Shown here one piece after another: positions 28,678 through 37,305 of a DNA stretch of 64,000 nt (positions are counted from its first letter, which is position 1; the number at the start of each line of letters is the position of its first letter). The position numbers and the translations under genes are program-made. This DNA comes from an uncultured Vibrio sp. (GTDB lineage: Bacteria > Pseudomonadota > Gammaproteobacteria > Enterobacterales > Vibrionaceae): positions 248,001 to 312,000 of the forward strand of contig CANNGN010000003.1 in assembly GCA_947504195.1 (NCBI GenBank), written 5' to 3'. A model generated the notes under the pieces. The model saw nothing but the letters and a program-made list of their open reading frames with translations, did not search any database and was not told where the DNA came from.

Positions 28678-29544
28678 TTGGAAATTTTAAGCGACATACT
28701 AAAATCGTTACGTGTAAGTGGCAGTGTCTACTTTTGTAGTCACGTTGAACCCCCATGGGTTAAAGAATATTTCAACAAAACCACCGCTGGGTTTCATTTA
28801 ATTAGACGTGGAGCATGTTGGGTAAAAATAGGCGATCAAATCGAGCAGTTGTTTACAGGTGATTTGATCTTTTTAGGGCCAGGCATTGACCATATTCTTA
28901 CTAGTGAGCCACCTGAAGGGCAAATGCCTATTAGTGGAGACTCTACTTTGCTGTTATGCGGATACTGTTCCTTTGAAAATGATGCATTGTCCCCGTTAAA
29001 TAACATTTTTGAACAGGTCACAATCGTACGTGAGGATGAACTTAATAAACACGCTTGGTTAAAGAGCACGTTTGATCAACTCAGTTCAGAATATATGGCG
29101 CAAAATCCTGGTAATGAAATTATTGTTAACAAACTGACCGAAGTGGTGTTAGTTGAATTAATACGAATAAACTTTGGTCGCCAAGAGCAGCATTCCTTTG
29201 TTCATGCTTTACGTGATAAACGTATTAAAAAAGCATTACAGTTTATTCATGAATCGCCTGCCGAACCATGGACCATCGAAAATTTAGCATCTAATGTCGG
29301 GATGTCTAGAGCAGCATTTTCCAAAAAATTCACCTTATTAGTTGGAAATACGGTATTCACGTATTTATCGAACTTGCGGATTCAAAAAGCGAAGGAAATG
29401 ATCGAAACCACAACGTTACTTATTGATGACATAGCACTTCATGTGGGCTACGAATCCGAACGAGCTTTTACAAAAACCTTTAACAAATATGTGGGTATGA
29501 CACCAAAGCAATTTCGTAAAATGAAAAAGAACGAGCTGCCGTAA
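28678..29544 (+). CDS. AraC family transcriptional regulator with cupin sensor
   Basis: A 288-residue regulator. Residues about 10-150 form an AraC-type cupin sensor (HLIRRGACWVKI, GDLIFLGPGIDHIL). The C-terminal AraC domain has two helix-turn-helix motifs (WTIENLASNVGMSRAAFSKK; LLIDDIALHVGYESERAFTK). The start is TTG with AAAGG seven bases upstream; there is no in-frame ATG nearby. It is convergent with the glutaredoxin/YkgB operon; members of this subfamily are often linked to oxidoreductase genes. Confidence 0.85.
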   Translation: MEILSDILKSLRVSGSVYFCSHVEPPWVKEYFNKTTAGFHLIRRGACWVKIGDQIEQLFTGDLIFLGPGIDHILTSEPPEGQMPISGDSTLLLCGYCSFENDALSPLNNIFEQVTIVREDELNKHAWLKSTFDQLSSEYMAQNPGNEIIVNKLTEVVLVELIRINFGRQEQHSFVHALRDKRIKKALQFIHESPAEPWTIENLASNVGMSRAAFSKKFTLLVGNTVFTYLSNLRIQKAKEMIETTTLLIDDIALHVGYESERAFTKTFNKYVGMTPKQFRKMKKNELP

Positions 29545-29580
29545 CTAAATCAGTCGCATAATGAATTCATCGAGTAAAAA

Positions 29581-29602
29581 GGGGCTAAATATATATAGCC
29601 CC
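29581..29602. terminator. terminator between AraC gene and YkgB gene
   Basis: Stem GGGGCTA / TAGCCCC with an AT-rich 8-base loop, between convergent genes. It is preceded by an A run and followed by a T-rich stretch, so it may serve both directions. Confidence 0.75.
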
Positions 29603-29608
29603 GATTTG

Positions 29609-30127
29609 TTATTTTTTCGCATTAAGCGCCTTGCCAAGTAAAACGACTGATGCCGCTAATAAGACTAAGTCTTTCACTAAAAACTGTCCTGGTACGACGT
29701 TAAGCGCTGGAAATCCACCTAATGACGCTTCCCATACAGGAGCCGTTAATAATAAGCTTGAAGTCACTGCGAAAGTAGCAATAGCCCCCAAGCTACCAAC
29801 AATACCGACAATTCGGTTAACTGGTGTAAGTAAAATAGCAATGGCTGTTGCTATTTCTGTAGCGCCGATAAAGTTTGAAGCACCTTGGACTGTAAATACA
29901 CTATAGAGCCAAGAAGTCAGTGGGCTTGATGCGACAAGACCTTGAATGGCACCAGCTTCATAAGCGGTAAATTTCATGCCACCAATCCAAACTAAAATTA
30001 GTGCAATGGATAAACGTAGCGCTGTATCACCAACAGCTGTAACATTTTGAGCAAGTTCTGAGGCATTAATTGCAGATTCTTGGTTAGCATTGTTTTTTGT
30101 ATTTTGAGCTATATTAATCGTTGTCAT
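29609..30127 (-). CDS. YkgB/DUF417 family membrane protein
   Basis: A 172-residue membrane protein with four predicted helices, beginning after a soluble N-terminus (LSIALILVWIGGMKFTAYEA). GGMKFTAYEA and the late VPGQFLVKDLVLLAASVVLL are typical of the YkgB/RclC (DUF417) family, inner-membrane proteins tied in some bacteria to reactive-chlorine stress. The ATG at 30127 has AAGGA upstream. It lies 33 bp after the glutaredoxin gene in the same operon. Confidence 0.8.
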   Translation of the reverse strand: MTTINIAQNTKNNANQESAINASELAQNVTAVGDTALRLSIALILVWIGGMKFTAYEAGAIQGLVASSPLTSWLYSVFTVQGASNFIGATEIATAIAILLTPVNRIVGIVGSLGAIATFAVTSSLLLTAPVWEASLGGFPALNVVPGQFLVKDLVLLAASVVLLGKALNAKK

Positions 30128-30160
30128 GACCGTATCCTTATTCAAGTATTTTGTAATTTT

Positions 30161-30424
30161 TTAACTGGTTTTCTGAGTTAATAAATGTGTTAGTGCCCCA
30201 CTACGTAGCGCTTGATGAAAGTCATCACAACCACCAATATGTTCGTCATTAATAAATATTTGCGGTACAGTTCTTCGCTTGCTACGTGCCTGCATTTCAC
30301 GAGTTAATTTATCGCTCCCGGTAATTTCATATTCTTTGAAAGATAAACCTAAGCTTTTAAGTGTCGCTTTTGCTTGTTTGCAATATGGGCAATAGCCTTT
30401 GCTGTATACTTCAATTTTAATCAT
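30161..30424 (-). CDS. grxC: glutaredoxin (GrxC type)
   Basis: An 87-residue monothiol/dithiol glutaredoxin with the dithiol active site CPYC (GYCPYCKQAKATL), the cis-Pro loop RTVPQIFINDEHIGGCDD, and normal length for glutaredoxin 3. It uses glutathione to reduce disulfides. As this lone operon copy sits with YkgB and an AraC gene, it may be an accessory glutaredoxin rather than the housekeeping grxC. Confidence 0.88.
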   Translation of the reverse strand: MIKIEVYSKGYCPYCKQAKATLKSLGLSFKEYEITGSDKLTREMQARSKRRTVPQIFINDEHIGGCDDFHQALRSGALTHLLTQKTS

Positions 30425-30656
30425 AAGATCATCTCCATTTTATTTGATTGATGCTTTATCTATATTTCGCTTCGATGGAGCCATTATGACGGCTATTGAA
30501 AATGCAACAACGTGCGAAAGTATTCAATTAATACATCAATCGTCTTTTTTATGGAGTTTATAAGGTCAGTTTCTTTTGGAAGGTGGGTAAATTATTAGTG
30601 CGCAGGTAGCTGGTAAATGAATGTTCAATAGAGATGACTTAAACGCACTAAGCAGC

Positions 30657-30900
30657 GGTCATGAGACGCTCAAGCAGAGAATATGACTCGACTACGACCT
30701 GCATGGTGTGTGCTGATGTAGGAATTCACTGAATTGCTGAAGTGTCAGTTACTTATTGGATTGCACCTTTTTATTGGTGTAAATACACAGTTAAATAGCC
30801 TTAGTGCCTAAATCAACGTCGATAATTGTCGTATTCATCGTCTTCTCCCAAACTCATTTGCTCACCTTTAAGGTTAGCTTTGTATTCGAGCGGGAGTCCG
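30657..30900 (-). pseudogene. IS110-family transposase remnant (5' end), copy 1
   Basis: On the minus strand an ATG at 30838 opens MNTTIIDVDLGTKAI and then stops; the downstream bases continue the family pattern out of frame. This is the N-terminal end of an IS110-type transposase (DEDD nuclease domain start). About 230 bp are nearly the same as copy 2 at 34905-35133, including 60-70 bp of leader ending GGACTCCCGCTC. The remnant abuts an attC-like GTCTAACAAGATAAT (30901-30915). No other gene occupies 30425-30928. Confidence 0.7.
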
Positions 30901-30908
30901 ATTATCTT

Positions 30909-30915
30909 GTTAGAC
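30909..30915 (-). other. attC-like core site (GTCTAAC) at the 3' end of the MBL cassette
   Basis: On the minus strand, GGCGTCTAACAAG follows the MBL gene stop by 14 bp. It fits the RYYYAAC core that opens integron attC sites. The rest of the attC is not present: IS110 remnant sequence begins within about ten bases. Confidence 0.5.
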
Positions 30916-30928
30916 GCCTTGAATGCTA

Positions 30929-32110
30929 TTACCAATGATAAAAATTAATTTCAAAAAAATTGTATTCATCGACTTGTACAGGGTGATATGGTAAAAAATC
31001 TTTAACTACTTCCGCATGAGGATGTTGAAAAGACTGATGCTCTGGATTTGACGAAAAAACACTAATGCTAGGTGAAAAGGTTCTCGCAACTCCTTGACGC
31101 CAATTTGCACTAGCACCATGGTGCATAACTTGGAATACTCCAAGATCATTAATTCTTCTTTTTCCTAAAAATTGAAGTAGATTTTTTAATCTATTGTCTG
31201 TATTTAAATACCCATCACCTGTAAAAAGTATGCCGTTTTTTCTACCATGTATAGTATGACTGTAGTAACTATTTTGATTACTCTTAATTACCTGATTACC
31301 ATACTTAGTTTTCAGACAAGAACCAGCAAATAAAAAAAGAGATATAATATTTCTATTAAATGCAGAATTCCCAAATAGTTTATCGTAGCTAGCTTTGATT
31401 CTTCCTAATGAATCTTGAGTCTTTTTTATATCAGAAGAGCTTAAAAGAATTTTACGCTCATCTATTACTTCCTTAATAAATTCTTTTGTTAGTTTAGGTA
31501 CGCCTGACGAATCATTGTATGGAATGAATTCAAATATTTTATTGTAAACCAATCGACCACCTGCTTTTAAATGTTTGGCATTAGGAATATCTAGCTCGCT
31601 ACCAACTGCATTAAAATCAATAACAAACTCATCAATATCTTCTTGTTCAACTTCCTCAAAAATTTCTTGTTTCACTTCATCACTCTCAACTTGACTCGGT
31701 GAAACTAAAACTATCTGTGTTATTTTTTCATTGTATTCTGACATTAGAAACTTAACTGGGTCTAAATAGAAATTCATAAATGAATCATTGATATCAAGGT
31801 TATTTGCTAATGCAACAAATAATCTTTCTGGAAGAGGAATGTACGGCATTAATAATGTTTTAACATGACACTTTTTTAATAACCTTCCCAAACCGCTAAT
31901 ATGATCATGGTCAAAATGAGAAATCACTAGCAAATCTATAGAGTTTATACCTGACAATGAAGATATTGCATCATCTAATAGTGACTGCTTACTTGAGGTG
32001 CCACAATCATACATAAAGTTAAATTCACTTCCATTTTGATCATGTACTTTACCCGACGAAAAAAGCCCTTGTCCTACTGGGTGGAATTTAACTATATATT
32101 CTAATTTCAA
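30929..32110 (-). CDS. MBL-fold hydrolase, ComEC/Rec2-like, in a gene cassette
   Basis: A 393-residue soluble protein. The metallo-beta-lactamase motif is SHFDHDHISGL, with later ligands in LFTGDGYLN and MHHGASANW, which places it near the stand-alone ComEC-like MBL proteins. A low-complexity acidic insertion (EEVEQEDIDEF) sits in the middle. Base composition is more AT-rich than in the surrounding core genes. The gene is bracketed by GTTAGAC-type core sites (32136-32142 and 30909-30915), as for an integron cassette. Substrate unknown; nuclease or phosphodiesterase activity is possible. Confidence 0.7.
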   Translation of the reverse strand: MKLEYIVKFHPVGQGLFSSGKVHDQNGSEFNFMYDCGTSSKQSLLDDAISSLSGINSIDLLVISHFDHDHISGLGRLLKKCHVKTLLMPYIPLPERLFVALANNLDINDSFMNFYLDPVKFLMSEYNEKITQIVLVSPSQVESDEVKQEIFEEVEQEDIDEFVIDFNAVGSELDIPNAKHLKAGGRLVYNKIFEFIPYNDSSGVPKLTKEFIKEVIDERKILLSSSDIKKTQDSLGRIKASYDKLFGNSAFNRNIISLFLFAGSCLKTKYGNQVIKSNQNSYYSHTIHGRKNGILFTGDGYLNTDNRLKNLLQFLGKRRINDLGVFQVMHHGASANWRQGVARTFSPSISVFSSNPEHQSFQHPHAEVVKDFLPYHPVQVDEYNFFEINFYHW

Positions 32111-32135
32111 AATATCTCTCTATATTATGATTGGA

Positions 32136-32183
32136 GTCTAACGCCATGCTCACCAGTAAATTAGGAGCAAAGCGAGTAATTTA
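32136..32183 (-). other. attC-like site upstream of the MBL cassette
   Basis: On the minus strand GGCGTTAGACTCC carries a GTTRRRY core (32136-32142). Next to it is a short inverted repeat TAAATTA / TAATTTA (about 32157-32183). This resembles the 3' half of an attC; the other half is missing, apparently because the IS110 element at 32279 was inserted. Confidence 0.5.
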
Positions 32184-32278
32184 TCCGAGTGCAGCAACTT
32201 GATACTCATTGAGCCTTCTCCCTCACATTCTGCATTAGCGGTATGCTTAAGGCGACCAAACCAACAGGAGAAAACTCA

Positions 32279-33259
32279 TTGAGATTTTATAATAACTCAC
32301 ATCCGTACTACTGTGATATCGATCTCCATGCTCGTGTGCTCTATGTCTATATTATTGACGCGCAAGCCAATGTTATCGTTCATAAAAAGATTGCCACTAA
32401 TAAAGACGGCTTATTACTCATCCTTGAGCCCTATATCGGTAATGTCATTGTCGGTGTTGAATGCATGTATTGTTGGTACTGGGTGTCCGATTGGTGTCGA
32501 GAGCTTAATATCGACTTTATTCTTGGCCATGCTCTGTATATGAAAGCAATCCATGGTGGCAAAACCAAGAATGACAAAATCGATTCATTTAAAATAGCTG
32601 CGCTGCTCCGTGGTGGTAATTTCCCCATTGCTTATGATTACCCAAGAGAAATGAGAGCAACTCGCGATTTGCCCGCTACCGAACTTAATTTAAAAAATAT
32701 CTCAGCCAGACACAAGCTCCGAGAGCAATATCAGGACCCAATTGTTCAGCGCAATATTGATATGGATATGCCCACCCTCGATTTTTATGCAAAAGAGCTG
32801 GCCCAAGTTGAATGGTTTATCGAAAAACAAGCCAAGACACATAACCCTGTTTATCTTGAACTCCTTAAAACCGTTCCTTGTATTGGAAAGATACTATCGC
32901 TTACTATTTTATATGAAACCGGGGATACCTCCCGATTTGAAACGGTGCAAAATTTTGCTTCGTATTCTCGTCTTGTAAAATACAAAGCTGAATCAGCAGG
33001 CAAAACTTACAGAACACAAGGTAACAAAATAGGTAATGCACACCTAAAATGGGCATTCTCTGAAACGGCAGTGCTCTACTTGCGTGGTAATGAAAAAGCT
33101 CGAAGATATTTGAACCAATTACAGAAGCGCATGAACAAAGCCAAAGCACTTTCGGCCTTGGCTCATAAGCTAGGTCGGTGTGTCTACTTCATGCTTAAGA
33201 ACATTAAGAACATTAAGAACAAAACGGTGTTTGATGAGCAACGGCTCTTAAAAGGTTAA
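32279..33259 (+). mobile_element. IS110-family transposase gene, probably internally deleted
   Basis: The frame reads MRFYNNSHPYYCDIDLHARV from a TTG at 32279 (GGAG eight bases upstream), the usual IS110-family start, with the DEDD-type N-terminal domain (VGVECMYCWYW, KNDKIDSFKIA) and the C-terminal Transposase_20 region (TVPCIGKILSLTILYE, NAHLKWAFSETAVL). Between MRATRDL and LREQYQDP about 25-30 residues seem to be missing compared with the family, and KNIKNIKNK near the end shows a 9-base duplication. The element lies within the integron remnant, between two attC-like half sites. It is probably inactive (inference). Confidence 0.75.
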
Positions 33260-33730
33260 GTCGCGCAATAAGGTGAGCTGTTCGTCTAACTAGATAAAAG
33301 CGAGTACTACCGTCGATGATGTCGCCAATGAAGCATGACTTCATTTTCCATCATCACTGTGCCATTAGCGTAAGCTACTTCGCCTTGATTAGACACCTTA
33401 TTGTCGCGCACTCAATGCAATCAACAAAATCGTTTACACCTTAAATGAGCCTGAAACTAACTGTGCATACAGCATCTGAGCTTGAATAGTGCCATCTTAG
33501 GGTTAACCGATAAATGTCTAGTGCCCCTGTTTTTTCAATGAAATGAAAACCGCAGGCAGCGGTAAGGCCGCAATAAGAGAGCCTATATATGTGTTTGCTG
33601 TAAACGATGATTAACAGCCATATGACAGACGAAGTAAATGCATTTGTTGATTGATTTGAATCTGACTAAAAAACAGCCAGATCCGTTAAATTCGTTTATT
33701 GACAGGCGGAAGGCTCATATGTGTTAGTTT
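33260..33730. other. non-coding cassette-array segment
   Basis: About 470 bp without a gene. It holds a further GTCTAAC-type core followed by TAGATAA near 33286, and an inverted pair CAATAAGGTG (near 33266) / CACCTTATTG (near 33395). Around 33622 a short ATGACAGACGAAG-like sequence resembles part of the 234-bp repeat. These are consistent with decayed attC and cassette sequence. Confidence 0.45.
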
Positions 33731-34378
33731 TTAATACGACACTGAACTACGATTAAAGGCTGAACGAAGCAATCCAATGCCAGCAATAGAAAATAAAAAT
33801 GAAGTAACACCATTTATCCATCGACTTGCACGTTGATACCAGTTCATAACCCCACGATATGAGAAGCAAATTGAATACATAGCATTTGTAGCAAATCCGA
33901 CAATCATGCAAACTACCACACCTGAAGCAAGAGAAAGGATCCCGTCACTTGAACCCAAACCTACAGAAAGTGCAGCCATCCAAGCGATTACTGTTTTTGG
34001 ATTAGAAATATTCAGAATAACACCACGAAAAAACCAGTTTTTACCAGAAACATTCTCATCAATCATTTCAATGTTAGATGAATTAGGTTTCATAGTGTCT
34101 TTAGCAGAAAAGTAAGCAAGTCTTAATAGATATAGACCACCGAAAATTTTCAATGCCATTAATAAATAAATAGAACTTTGAAGAATAGCACCCATACCAC
34201 TTGCGGCGATAATTCCCCAAAAGACTAAGCCAGTAGACAGCCCTGCACCATAAATTAAACTAGTTCTTCTACCTTTACTCATTGCTATGGTTGCATTAGA
34301 AATAGTTGCGGGTCCCGGTGAAACAGCTATGACAAAAAATGCGATACCAATACTTAATAATGAAAATAGATCTATCAC
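33731..34378 (-). CDS. LysE family amino-acid exporter, in a gene cassette
   Basis: A 215-residue inner-membrane protein with six predicted helices. The N-terminal signature FVIAVSPGPATISNATIAMS and ILNISNPKTVIAWMAA are typical of the LysE/RhtB exporter family. The start is GTG with AGAGGAAA upstream. A good attC-like site directly precedes it (34414-34512), marking it as a likely integron cassette gene. The exported amino acid is unknown. Confidence 0.88.
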   Translation of the reverse strand: MIDLFSLLSIGIAFFVIAVSPGPATISNATIAMSKGRRTSLIYGAGLSTGLVFWGIIAASGMGAILQSSIYLLMALKIFGGLYLLRLAYFSAKDTMKPNSSNIEMIDENVSGKNWFFRGVILNISNPKTVIAWMAALSVGLGSSDGILSLASGVVVCMIVGFATNAMYSICFSYRGVMNWYQRASRWINGVTSFLFSIAGIGLLRSAFNRSSVSY

Positions 34379-34413
34379 TTATATTTCCTCTTTAGTAGAT
34401 GCCAAACTTTACT

Positions 34414-34512
34414 CAAAAACGCCCCACTTAGAAGCTAAAAATTGATGGCTAAAATAGCGAGGCACAAGCAATAGCCAGCTGTTTTTTAGTCCTTTGCAGT
34501 GACTTGTTATGA
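34414..34512 (-). other. attC-like recombination site
   Basis: On the minus strand the site opens TCATAACAAG and ends GGGGCGTTTTTG. Between them lies a long imperfect palindrome: ACTAAAAAACAGCTGGCTA pairs with TAGCCATCAATTTTTAGCT around a central spacer. Length (about 99 bp), outer core-like ends and internal stem are those of vibrio attC sites. It sits just upstream of the LysE cassette gene. Confidence 0.65.
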
Positions 34513-34744
34513 GTAACTTACCTTAACTCAAAACACCACACTAATAGTAAACACCCCATTTGTAAATGAACTCTAACTTGAGCTACTAAATACACCTTTA
34601 CGAACTCATGAATTTGCCTACAAGGTTTTTAAATAGGCAAATTCCATTAGTGACCTTTGATAAACTCTACCTAGCTCAATCCGTATGAAGCGTTCACAAA
34701 ATTAACTTGTTACCACAACACTGTTTAAAAAATAATTACTGACA

Positions 34745-35121
34745 AAATTAATGTCAGGTAGCAGACTGGCCTGAACTATTGCTAATGCATCATTTTTGTC
34801 TGTTTTTTGATTCTGACGTACCGCCATAACCAAAGATGTCGATATTAATTTAGCCTCGTGACCGACTGAACGACAATACTACACCCAATAATTTGAGCCG
34901 CTACATGACTCGAATACGACCTTACATGATGTGTGTTGATATAGGAATTCACTGAATTACTTAGGTGTCAGTTACTTATTGGATTGCACCTTTTTATTGG
35001 TGTAAATACACACTTGAATAGCTTTGGTGCCGAAATCAACGCCGATAATTGTCGTATTCATCGTCTTCTCCCAGATTCATTTGCCACCTTTAAGGTTAGC
35101 TCCGTATTAGAGCGGGAGTCC
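34745..35121 (-). pseudogene. IS110-family transposase remnant, copy 2
   Basis: On the minus strand an ATG at 35061 opens MNTTIIGVDFGTKAIQVCIY and soon stops. Further along, other frames restore family sequence: VFESCSGSNYW and then AVRQNQKTDKNDALAIVQAS, a hallmark of IS110/IS1111 transposases. Homology ends near 34745. The element is thus a decayed N-terminal half. Its leader (ending GGACTCCCGCTC at 35110-35121) abuts an attC-like ACATAACAAGATAAT. Copy 1 lies at 30657-30900. Apart from this and the attC site, 34379-35200 holds no gene. Confidence 0.8.
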
Positions 35122-35200
35122 AATTATCTTGTTATGTTTGTTATTGGAAATGTCAATTATATATATTGACTTTAGTAACCACAATAAATAATATAGCCAA

Positions 35201-35545
35201 ATGGCTATACAATATAATATTCAATTAAATTATGCCTTCCATGCTCTCGGGGATGAATCTCGGAGAAAAGTACTGGAAGTAATAAACGATAAACAGCAAT
35301 GCACGGCAGGTGAACTAGTTAATCTCTTTACCTTTTCTCAGCCAACCATTTCAAAGCACCTAAAAGTTTTAGAGAAAGCTAATTTAGTTAGTAGATCAAT
35401 AGAAGGACGTCATCACGTTTTTTCTATCAACCCTGACGGACTAAAAAATGTAACTTCTTGGTTAGAGCGTCACCAGAATTTATGGAATAGCAGCCTAGAT
35501 AAATTGGATTTACTACTTAATGAACAGCAGAGTATTAAAAAATGA
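35201..35545 (+). CDS. ArsR family transcriptional regulator
   Basis: A 114-residue winged-helix repressor (ALGDESRRKVLEVI; FTFSQPTISKHLKVLEKANL; GRHHVFSINPDGL). It lacks the Cys metal-binding pair of arsenic sensors and belongs to the ArsR branch usually paired with SRPBCC proteins. The next gene overlaps its stop by four bases. It is oriented opposite to the cassette genes around it and probably represses its own operon. Confidence 0.85.
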   Translation: MAIQYNIQLNYAFHALGDESRRKVLEVINDKQQCTAGELVNLFTFSQPTISKHLKVLEKANLVSRSIEGRHHVFSINPDGLKNVTSWLERHQNLWNSSLDKLDLLLNEQQSIKK

Positions 35546-36003
35546 TTGCGGCAAATGATGACAAACCAATAATACTAAAGAAAATATTTAACCATGGGAT
35601 TGAAGATGTCTTTAATGCTTTCGCTACAGGAGAATCTTTAGAGCAGTGGTTATCACCTGCTAATAATATAAAAGCGAAGACTCTTTTCCACCAATTTAAA
35701 GTTGGCAGAGGATATAAAATTTCTTTCACATTACCAGATGAACAAGAACTTATCCTTTCAGGTGAATTCCTTGAAATTAAAAAGCCGACCAAAATTATTT
35801 TTACATGGTTGTGGGAAAAACCTGATATTCATGCAGGCATTAATTCCTTAGTAACCGTCGAACTAAAAAAACAAAAAAAAGAAACAGAACTAACTATTAC
35901 ACATCAAAAACTCTTAACTACTGAAGCAATAACTAGGCATTCTCAAGGTTGGGAAGGCACTATTGAACGTTTGCAAAACTGGCTAAATAGGATTAGATCA
36001 TGA
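35542..36003 (+). CDS. SRPBCC (AHSA1-like) domain protein
   Basis: A 153-residue protein of the activator-of-Hsp90-ATPase-like START superfamily (HGIEDVFNAFATGESLEQWL; EIKKPTKIIFTWLWE; TRHSQGWEGTIERLQNWL). It forms a hydrophobic cavity for a small ligand. It is translationally coupled to ArsR upstream (ATGA overlap) and to the MAPEG gene downstream (ATGA overlap). ArsR-SRPBCC pairs are widespread; the ligand here is unknown. Confidence 0.85.
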   Translation: MIAANDDKPIILKKIFNHGIEDVFNAFATGESLEQWLSPANNIKAKTLFHQFKVGRGYKISFTLPDEQELILSGEFLEIKKPTKIIFTWLWEKPDIHAGINSLVTVELKKQKKETELTITHQKLLTTEAITRHSQGWEGTIERLQNWLNRIRS

Positions 36004-36416
36004 CTATATTACTACCAATAACATCAATAGTAGCTGCAATTCTAGCGATATTACTGTTTGTTCTAACACTACTAGTTTCATTACGCCGCGCCACTTTAGG
36101 TAAAGCTGCCGGAGATATCGCTAAATATGTTTTTGGCGATGGGGGTGATGAAATACTTAGAAGAAGAGGAAGAGCCTTCGGAAATTTAATTGAATACGCA
36201 CCAATCTGCGTGATTATGATTGCATTGTTAGAAGGGCAAGGCGCTTCTGCTACTTTACTTTGGTGGCTCGGTGGAGCCTTCATTATTGGAAGAATTGTTC
36301 ATGCAATTAGTATGCTATTTATACCCCGCAACCCTCTACCTAGGGGGCTAGCAATGATGACAACATATCTTGTGCTGTTAATTTCAGCCGGAAAAATTCT
36401 ATTTAGTATGATTTAA
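36000..36416 (+). CDS. MAPEG family membrane protein
   Basis: A 138-residue membrane protein with four helices of the MAPEG family (glutathione- and eicosanoid-metabolism membrane proteins). LRRATLGKAAGD, RRRGRAFGNLIEYAPICVIM and GRIVHAISM are typical of the bacterial branch. It is the third gene of the ArsR-SRPBCC-MAPEG operon, overlapping the second by four bases. A detoxification role is likely from the family, not shown. Confidence 0.85.
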   Translation: MTILLPITSIVAAILAILLFVLTLLVSLRRATLGKAAGDIAKYVFGDGGDEILRRRGRAFGNLIEYAPICVIMIALLEGQGASATLLWWLGGAFIIGRIVHAISMLFIPRNPLPRGLAMMTTYLVLLISAGKILFSMI

Positions 36417-36618
36417 AACATAACAGACATAATGACTCCCCACTCAGACTGCTGTTCTCCAATCAATCGTGGATGAGCTGAACACTAGAACCATAATAAT
36501 TTTTATTAACGAAACATAAATTTGGTGATCAGCATGTCAAAACATAACATACTTTTCATCACGGTTTTGAGCTAATGCAGTGGTTCAAGTATCGAACGTG
36601 GCACAACCACCGACGGCA

Positions 36619-36852
36619 TTAGGATGGTGATCACGTTTACGGTATTGAACCACGTACATAGACTGAAGACAGGTGCCACGACGGATTATGTAAGGTAGGC
36701 GCTACTTATTGAAAGATAAGTAATCCGCGGATATCAGCATGACAACCGACGAATTTACTTGCTTCATCTACTGCGTTTACTCAATTTGTTTGGGGAACAG
36801 TACAAAAATAGGCTCAAAGAATTAGGCCGAAACTTTTGCGTTCTACTTGACG
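36619..36852. repeat. 234-bp repeat, copy A
   Basis: Matches 52090-52324 over its full length. The central 130 bp (from ACGGTATTGAACC to CTACTGCGTT) show only two differences that I can count; the outer parts are more diverged. It lies on the 3' side of a minus-strand cassette gene, as does copy B. No open frame of convincing length spans it. It could be a small non-autonomous element or a non-coding cassette. Confidence 0.8.
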
Positions 36853-36866
36853 TGGGGAGTTATTCC

Positions 36867-36931
36867 AACGCAGCGAAGCGCGCTTTAGGCAGTCCAGCCA
36901 CAAAGTGGCGGTGGTTGATGGCTTTGTTATG
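36867..36931 (-). other. attC-like site
   Basis: On the minus strand GCATAACAAAGCC follows the gene stop by three bases, and the site runs to GCTGCGTTGG with an internal palindrome CCGCCAC-TTT-GTGGCTGG. GCATAAC...GCGTTGG ends and a hairpin in between resemble vibrio attC sites, although the cores deviate from the strict consensus. Confidence 0.5.
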
Positions 36932-36933
36932 CA

Positions 36934-37263
36934 TTATTTGAACTTACCTTTAAGTTCTTGAAATAGATTTACTGGCTTATTTTGACTTGATAGCCGTGAT
37001 AATGCGTCATTTGAAATCTTTATGGCTTCCTTTGTTGGAAGCATTAACACAGAGTAAATAGAGAACAGAAGAGTAGCCACTACGCCTGTATAAAATAACC
37101 ATTCAATTGTGGATAAGCCTGCGCCCATAGTTATAAGTCCCCAATTGAGAACGACAAAGGGATGAGCCAATGGAAGTTTAGCAACGACTCTCATCAAAAT
37201 TATTACCACTAAAGGATAGGCAATAAATGCTAATCCTAAGTTTTGCTGGAATTCTTCAGTCAT
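36934..37263 (-). CDS. hypothetical membrane protein, cassette gene
   Basis: A 109-residue protein with three predicted membrane helices (LAFIAYPLVVIILMRVV; FVVLNWGLITMGAGL; LFYTGVVATLLFSIYSVL) and a basic cytoplasmic tail. No family recognised. AAGGAG lies about 12 bases before the ATG. It is 42 bp downstream of the 275-residue gene on the same strand, with CCAAGCGTTATGC in the gap, and is followed by an attC-like segment. It fits an integron cassette of unknown function. Confidence 0.6.
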   Translation of the reverse strand: MTEEFQQNLGLAFIAYPLVVIILMRVVAKLPLAHPFVVLNWGLITMGAGLSTIEWLFYTGVVATLLFSIYSVLMLPTKEAIKISNDALSRLSSQNKPVNLFQELKGKFK

Positions 37264-37305
37264 ATAATTCTACGTCTCCTTTCTAGTGAGTTGCATAACG
37301 CTTGG

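Larger units (their letters stand above)
36417..36933. other. non-coding region with repeat and attC-like end
   Basis: About 500 bp without a gene. It contains copy A of a 234-bp repeat (36619-36852) and an attC-like segment (36867-36931) that abuts the stop of the next minus-strand gene. Confidence 0.6.
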
